A stretch of 64,000 bases of DNA, taken from Clitopilus passeckerianus. Lineage: Eukaryota > Basidiomycota > Agaricomycetes > Agaricales > Entolomataceae. The stretch lies in the NCBI GenBank assembly GCA_944990035.1, contig CALYLX010000160.1, positions 124,001 through 188,000 of the forward strand, read 5' to 3'. Of the stretch, positions 57,697 through 64,000 are shown piece after piece; position 1 is the first letter of the stretch, and each line of letters starts with the position of its first letter. The notes beneath the pieces are model-generated. The model was not told where the DNA came from and ran no database searches. It saw only the letters and a list, made by a program, of their open reading frames with translations. The translations under genes and the position numbers were made by a program.

Positions 57697-59708
57697 ATGT
57701 CTGGAGCTGGAGACTCCGCAAACCGGGACGGAATGGTTTGTCTAACCGGTAAGCAAATATTATGCAGTCTTAAGTAAACAAACTCTCACTTCAATCCCAG
57801 TCAAGAGACTCAAGGGTTTGCCGTCACGCTCTTGGATACACTCACCAGGCAAGAGAAAATGGTATATTACGATGAATATCAGCAACTTCATCGGAAAAAC
57901 GCCCATCCAAACTCGCCAAACGGGCTCTGAATTTGTCAGTTGGGACCATCCCTTCCAATTGTAGGTTTGGACCCGGTTGTTTGTTGTATGTTTGACTGAT
58001 TCGATGAGAATAGCACTATCCCAAGCAAGATGGCAAAAGCTTCTCCTCAAGTGTCCCTCTACCGAGCTCACAAACACCGCAACGATGAGCTGGTTGCAGT
58101 GCTTGAGAATTTTGATCTCGTGAAACGATCAGAACAGAAAGGTATGATTTCAAGTTTTCGCCTGAGGACAAGCTTTCTGAATCGTTTTCGTAGAATTCTC
58201 AATCAAATTTTTCCGGACCTCGAACAAGGCGGCGGCCTTTGGGGATTTAGTCGCTAGTGTACGGATCAAGCTGCCAGTGCAGACTACGGGCCAAGGAAGC
58301 CCACCTTATTTGTCTGCGATCCAACTGCGAAAGTGCCTTGAAGCTCCTAAAGCCTGGCAATCTTTCCTGCGAGCTTTTCAACAGGCAATTGAACTAGCCC
58401 GTCCATTCTCAGAGGTGCGATTGCGTCAAGATCACACGGCTTTGTGTTGACACCCTTTTCAGCTCAACAATACTGCCAAAGCAGCGGTTGGGGTTTGCAC
58501 ATTTGTTTTTACAGTACGTTGTGGCTTTCAGCTACTGCTGGCGGATATCTTAACTTTCCTGTAGGCTCTCATGAACCAAATTGAACGTGATGCCCGCGTT
58601 GAAGAACTCCGGGAACAGATGACAACTCTATTGGAGTTCTTCACGGATGCGGGAACCCTTAGACTTGAAGCGAATGCCTTCCTGCGAGGCGTCTTAGGCC
58701 GTCTGATCCGTCAGGCATCGGAATGCACGTACTTCATCTTCCAATACCAGGAGATAGAGTCCTTCGGTACGTGTCTCTCCGGTGGATGTATAGAACCGAA
58801 GGGTCTGACCACCATCCAGTCCAAAGAACGGCAATACATCTCACGGGTGGAACCGACGATATCCTTGATCGGTTCTTTGCTACATTCAGCATTCTTAGGG
58901 CCGAGCTCGCATTTGGAATGTCCCTACAGGTTGCAATAAACACTGAGTACATTCTCAATAGGGTCGATGATATAGGTAAGCCTTCTATGGCTTTCATTAC
59001 AATCTGGAATTGAAACTGACATGACTGCGCTCTGAAGAGGACTTGTTGCTTATCGAGCCACTCCAAGCTCTGAAGAAATGCAGTTGGCGCGATGACAAGC
59101 AGTGCGCACCTGGTACCCGTGACCCTATCATCAACCAGATCCATGCCTGGGTTTCCGATTTCGAGCAAGGTGCCTTCGTGTTGATCGGGCCTGCTGGGTG
59201 CGGTAAAACAACCATTGCAAACACGGTGGCAGGACTATTCGATGAACTAGGACGACTCGGAGCTTGTGTGTTTCTAAATGAGCGCACTGAAGGAAGCAAA
59301 ACAGCCGATGCTGTAATGAGCACCCTGCTGCACTGCCTTGGGCGGTCAAATCCGTATCTCAAGAGGCGGATCGCCGCAGCCGTTGGCGTTCACCCCTCTC
59401 TCAACGGCACCAATGCAGGGCGCTATCAGAAGCTTCTTGCCGGCGTTCTGAGAGACTTAGTCCTCTATGGGCCACTGCTCGTTGTCATTGACGGACTCCA
59501 TGAACTAGAACCAAAAGATCAGCAAACGATGTACGCCATTCTTAACGAGTTGGCCCAATCCTCCCGGAGCAAACTACGAATTTTGGTCACGTCACGAGTG
59601 TGCCCACGGCCAATGAAACGCGGGAACGTGCTCTCGAGAATAAGGAACCTTACTCTGCAGCGGATCGCGCATCTGTTTGAAAAGGCCTTTTCCAAGGCTG
59701 CTAAGTGA
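57697..59708 (+). CDS. NLR-like protein 2: C2-like domain plus NACHT NTPase, short C-terminus
   Basis: ATG at 57697 (MSGAGDSANRDGM) is followed by an intron and a C2-like block (VKRLKGLPSRSW...WYITMNIS...VSWDHPFQL). Then come helical exons parallel to those of NLR 1: LRKCLEAPKAWQSFLRAFQQ; MNQIERDARVEELREQMTTL; RTAIHLTGGTDDILDRFFAT. The NACHT domain follows with Walker A GPAGCGKTTIANTVAG (about 59188) and Walker B-like LLVVIDGLHEL. The protein stops at 59708, about 40 residues after the SRVCPRP sensor-like motif, so it lacks the octapeptide repeats and the region beyond them seen in NLR 1. It could be a truncated paralogue, or a natural short form. The role is as for NLR 1, by family. Confidence 0.7.
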
Positions 59709-62700
59709 TACCAAGTATGAATTGCCTCAACATATACCTAGTATCTAGACTGATCTCGTATTTTTGATACATTTTCTTACTAAATATGGACATTTGAGAG
59801 AGACCTTTTTGTGGTAATAAGCTTATATGAATCAATAGTAAGTTTTTCGCTTAGAAATATTCAAAGATGGATGGCGAGTTTGCATTGAACATCTTCACTG
59901 AGTATTACTGTTTCAGAAAGATGCGTTGTTAAGAATGATCACATGATCGTGTGTACACAGGCGTCGGACCGGGACTCCGAAATATACTCACTACCGTCAA
60001 GACAGCGGCAGTCTAACTATGGCTGTGGGTGTGGAGCGATGTAGCTGAGTTTAAAACGATATACTGTATATAGTATATCAATATACTCTATATGGCAATT
60101 CTGATATACTGTTTTTGGACGCGTTGGGAGCGCGTTTGGATTCGACACGTTCTGGTGAGCTTCTAGGCAAAGTTTAAGTAGTATAAGTGTACATATCATA
60201 TAGATACACTGGAGTAGGCGCGCGAAGCGCGTTTTAGAAAATACTAAACCTGTTATTGGCTGAAAATCAGGCTTAATGGTGCGTTCATGGCCATATTCAG
60301 ACCAAAAGCAGGGATTTTTGGCCGTTTCCGAAAGTTCGGGACCAGGAGAACGGTGTGAAAGGTGGATAAAGACGACGTACTGCTAACCCAAAAGTGTTGA
60401 GCTCCGGAATGTGCTCGTTGTGTCCAAAATGAGCACTTTTGATGCGGGTGCAGCTCGAGGAAGAGGTCTCTCGGAACTATGAATTCGTTTGCCACAGCCT
60501 TGAAACTCAAGGAGCCAATGGGTTTGACTACTCGTATGCTGGGAACACTACCGAAGTAGCATTAATCCTGTTTGTTCCCGTAGAATTCGGCATTTCCCTT
60601 GTAGTTCCTGCCCACAATTGTGCATTCTGTGAAGTAGCTGATGGCCTGGTATATTCCCGTAATGAAGTTCGAGCAACGGAGAACTCATCGAAGGCATCCT
60701 GCAACTCTAAAGGCTCTTCGTTTTTGTGCAGTTTGATGAATTAGAATCTCCCCTGTATTTACTGGGCAATCTAGAACCTTGCAGACGGAAATTGGCCTCG
60801 TTGACCATGTTAGCTCACTTTTCACTCTCACACTGTCTATATTTACGCAAAACCTGGACAGAAAGTCGCTAAAAGGCGCACGGAATGCCTGACTGGCAAC
60901 CCGCCGTTCACACATACTCTCGATAATGCTCCTTGATTTCAGTAGTGGACCCTTGATCTGCACCGGCCTGAGAGTATTTCTACGAAATTTCAAGCTTTGA
61001 GTGGCCTTCCGCATATCCTTTCTCTTCCTCTCTTTTCTCCTCTTAATTAATTAATTAATTTTTCTCTTTTCATCCAGAGGCCCACATGTATAGTCAGAGA
61101 GCCATGCCCACATGATGCTAAAGTTACTCATGAACATCCCTCACGCTGACGATGCGCGTACGCCATTGAAACTATGAAATCTGCCGTAATTTCAATGCCA
61201 TACCACAACCCTCACTGAAATTTGGCCACGTTCTCATTGCAGAATGGCAATTGATTTATGTCAGGATGTCAAACGCACGACATTCTTACCAACACATGGC
61301 AAAATTTCACATTCCATTCTCTTGGGCCCTCAACATTTTTCAGGTCTTCCCCTTTCTCGGAACGAGGAAAGACTGATTCTGTCTCGCAAGCGCCGACGAA
61401 TGCAAATCATTCATCCTTGTCCATGCTTGGTTTCCTGCCGACGGTATCTCCGAACGCTACAAATGGTCTCAGGATAATTGAACCAATCGAGGTTGTATCT
61501 CGATCCCGCGACCACGACACCGCTCTTTTTCTCCAATTCTGGAGTCAAGTTACCTACGAGGACCGCCAATCCAGCAGCCCAGTCACTCAGTGTAGGACGT
61601 TCTGGGCACCCGACACCGTTTTAGGCATTAGGATACCCCTAAATGGCTGAAAAGCTCCGGATCAGGGGCAAACGCCGCAAGCAGTTTTGCTTAGAGTTAA
61701 ACATAGCGTTGCATTCTACAAACTCGCAAAGGGGTAACCTTCAGGCGGTCATCTTCTCGGGAGAGTACCTTTGCCCTCCCCCTGCGTCATTCATAAGCCA
61801 GTTCGAAGACAATCGATAGGATCCTCGGCCAGGAGGGCTGGAGCTGGATCCCAATCCCACAGCAATCTACTCTGATTTGGGGATCTGTTCTCCACCCTAC
61901 GTTTGGGGGCTTGGTTGCGATCACGAATTGTTTTGGGTCATCAAGGAATGCGTTCACGGAGGCACGTTTTATGCCTCGCGGTGGGCCACCATTGGCATTC
62001 GCAAACGGAGGCGCCTTCACAGCAGATGGAGAAACCAGTCTCCCAGGGATCCCATGGGGCCCCTTCGGTGATTAGCTCTCGTATTCGAACAGGCTCGGAA
62101 ATAAGTCAGGAGGCTACTCGTAGTGGGTGGTCTGACCACCAAACGAACATCTGTGGACCCTGAAAGACTGCAGAGAGGGCGCAACAACTCACGATGCGAA
62201 CCTTATGGAATTCCATAGAACCCAGGAGTTAATTGGACCTGCCTGAGACTACGAATTCATACGTCACATGCCCGATATTGCATCTTCGTCCGTATGCCCT
62301 TCAAACCCTAGTTTCGACACGGACCCGGCCATCCCCAGAATTGAAACAAAATGGGGTTAAATTCTCTCTGCCAGTGCAATTCCTCGTTACATATTGTGTC
62401 CGTGGCTGGCGGAGGGCTATCAATCAGATACGACCGCCCTTCATGTGAGCCCGGTGCACAGCACCCATCACGATAATTTCTTTCTTCCGTCTCTTGCACG
62501 TACCGTCGATGGAGAGGCTTATATGAAGAGAAGACCTTTTGAATCAATCAGAGTTACGCCCCATCTCTTCGTTCTTCCTGCCATATGCACAAACGGATTC
62601 TTAGGAGGACAGCTGCCAATGCTTCGCAAGCGAGATTTCCGGGTCCATGAACGCTCAGGGTAAGAGCATTCCATTTCGAAAATTGATTCCTGCGTCTAAA

Positions 62701-63119
62701 TATGCCCGGAATCGTATCAGATACGGAAAAACACACCTCCTTTGACATCTGAGCCTCGCGGAACCTGCGATTATCTTTCAGGAGCATGGATATCTCCTCA
62801 ACATGTCAAAGGAACTCAACTTCCGCATCTGAGATCTCCGGTATGGTCTAAACGCCGCCACGGCATCATTCCCTCGCCTGATACTTCCTCTAGAATGCCT
62901 TCCCCACACATCCCTCGCGATCTTTGCCAATTCTTGTGGACCATATACTTCTGCGTCAACGTCCTCGTTTTTTGATGAGTTTGTCCCTGGTTCGCCCATG
63001 CGGATTCCGAGGGTACTTAATAGAAGTCTCTCACCTCTTGGGGCTGGCCAGTATTTAACGCATAGCCATTCGACGTCTCTGTCGTTAACTTTTCGACACA
63101 CTTCAATCGCTCTATACGA
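59709..63119. other. Gene-poor stretch with AT-rich and simple repeats
   Basis: It contains a TATA-rich near-palindrome (60059-60110, repeated ATATACT/AGTATAT), a TTAA/TTAAT run near 61043-61060 and many short frames without motifs. Part of 59937-59975 repeats sequence found after NLR 1. No gene is supported. Confidence 0.5.
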
Positions 63120-63874
63120 ATGTCTCTACTCAAGATTCCGTTTCTCGTTATAGACGGTGCTTGCATGCATTTCTGCGCCACTCCTCCCAATCGACCGACT
63201 CCTCCGGATGAGCATCTGATCCCTGACTGGCGAGAAAAGTTCCTGAAGTCACTTGGAAAGCCTTGTGTGTTTCTCAGGGTGAGTTTCAGTTGCCATCTGT
63301 ACGACTGCATCTCAAATAGGTCACTTAGTTCCTCTACTACGTCACTTTGACATTCGAGATAATGTCAATTCTCGTGCACAACTATCCGACATCCGTAGCC
63401 GACTACCTTCGCCACCCGACCGTTGGCGGAACCTGCGCGTCTCGTCTAGAACTGACGCCCTTCTTCTTGCTAGGAATGTCTTTCGTCATCGGAGGGACAT
63501 TCTTGCGGCTGGACAGCTTCCGAGCACTGGGAAGGTTCTTTACCTTTGAGCTTCATCTCTTCAACGATCATGAACTCGTCGTTAATGGGCCCTACGGCTA
63601 CGTTCGCCACCCGAGCTACACAGGACTCATTATGACGGTTCTCGGAATTTGTTGCAATCGCCTAGTTGGATCATGGGCATGGGAGTGCGGAATGCTTCAG
63701 AGCGTTACTGGCAAGGCATTGGCCCTGATTTGGTTTTCGATCGCCATGTGCGTCATTGCAAGCCTTCTCTTGCGAATACCGCGCGAGGAGGCTATTCTGA
63801 AGGATCAATTCAGGGGAGAGTGGGCGGAATGGGCCTACCACGTGCCCTACAAACTTGTTCCAGGCATTTTCTAA
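63120..63874 (+). CDS. Isoprenylcysteine O-methyltransferase (ICMT/PEMT) family protein
   Basis: Exons 63120-63278 and 63329-63874, joined by a GTGAGT...TAG intron, encode 234 residues starting MSLLKIPFLVIDGACMH. Several membrane segments are visible (LELTPFFLLGMSFVIGGTFL; LIMTVLGICC; ALALIWFSIAMCVIASLLL). The signature GPYGYVRHPSYTG and the closing E-E-x-x-L-x-x-x-F-x-x-E-W (REEAILKDQFRGEWAEW) are those of the ICMT family, in which they bind S-adenosylmethionine. The classic member methylates the prenylated C-terminal cysteine of Ras-like proteins and mating pheromones at the endoplasmic reticulum. The usual fungal STE14 product is of similar size, but a paralogue with another substrate is possible. 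No lesion was seen. Confidence 0.8.
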
Positions 63875-64000
63875 AACGTTGGTATGCCCAGTATTCAGGC
63901 GTCGCTAAGTTTAATGTAACCTAACGTAGCTGGGGTCGCACTTTTCTACCATCCATTTCGTTTGAGCAGAGGGGTTGCGGTAAATTATGCTGGACCACCA
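63875..64000. other. 3' flank of the methyltransferase gene
   Basis: The last 126 bases hold no coding frame or clear poly(A) signal. Confidence 0.4.

Noticed and set aside
60017..60199. Frame within the TATA-rich stretch near 60.1 kb
   Set aside because: It is explained by low-complexity ATATACT repeats.
60439..60744. Plus-strand frame of 101 codons after NLR 2
   Set aside because: No domain, no splice support and no relation to neighbours.

Overview
The window looks like a repeat-rich nuclear segment of an Agaricomycete (mushroom-forming basidiomycete) genome. The supporting signs are genes built from many short GT-AG introns of about 45-60 bp, Plavaka-class (CACTA-like) transposases, TET/JBP-like 2-oxoglutarate dioxygenase genes, chromodomain Ty3/Gypsy retrotransposons and C2-NACHT NLR-type genes. 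All of these families are typical of that class. The species cannot be named from the sequence. No tRNA, rRNA or CRISPR array was seen.

Layout. 1-3125 is the 5' part of a Gypsy-type retrotransposon (A) on the minus strand, running off the left edge. 3825-14268 is one minus-strand dioxygenase-like gene split by a complete 7,247-bp chromodomain Gypsy element (B, 5711-12957), which has identical 486-bp LTRs and a CCGTT target duplication. 16-22 kb holds three hypothetical multi-exon genes. 23.1-25.1 kb is a frame-broken TET/JBP-like gene, followed by a hypothetical gene.

The centrepiece lies between 27.4 and 49.6 kb. A Plavaka-class transposase gene (here P2) is interrupted by a 17,276-bp element (here P1, 28303-45578). 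P1 has 16-bp terminal inverted repeats and a 2-bp CA duplication, and removing P1 plus one CA restores the P2 reading frame exactly. P1 carries, on the minus strand, its own apparently intact 1071-aa Plavaka transposase, an intact 492-aa TET/JBP-like dioxygenase, a coiled-coil gene and an acidic DUF6532-like gene. On the plus strand it carries a decayed, intron-bearing copy of the RNA polymerase II largest-subunit gene (RPB1). Inside its ends lie inverted arrays of a short CATAG/CTATG motif, the left one phased at 18 bp.

51.3-59.7 kb holds two related C2-NACHT NLR-like genes with a small hypothetical gene between them. The window ends with an isoprenylcysteine methyltransferase family gene at 63.1-63.9 kb, the most ordinary-looking gene here.

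How the parts relate. The region reads as a transposon nest. Retrotransposon B killed one dioxygenase gene, and P1 landed inside the transposase of P2. Each DNA transposon region pairs a transposase with a dioxygenase that may oxidise 5-methylcytosine. That pairing suggests, but does not prove, that the elements carry their own tool for escaping DNA methylation silencing. Gene models were spliced by eye, and exon borders are given only where frame and splice sites agreed.
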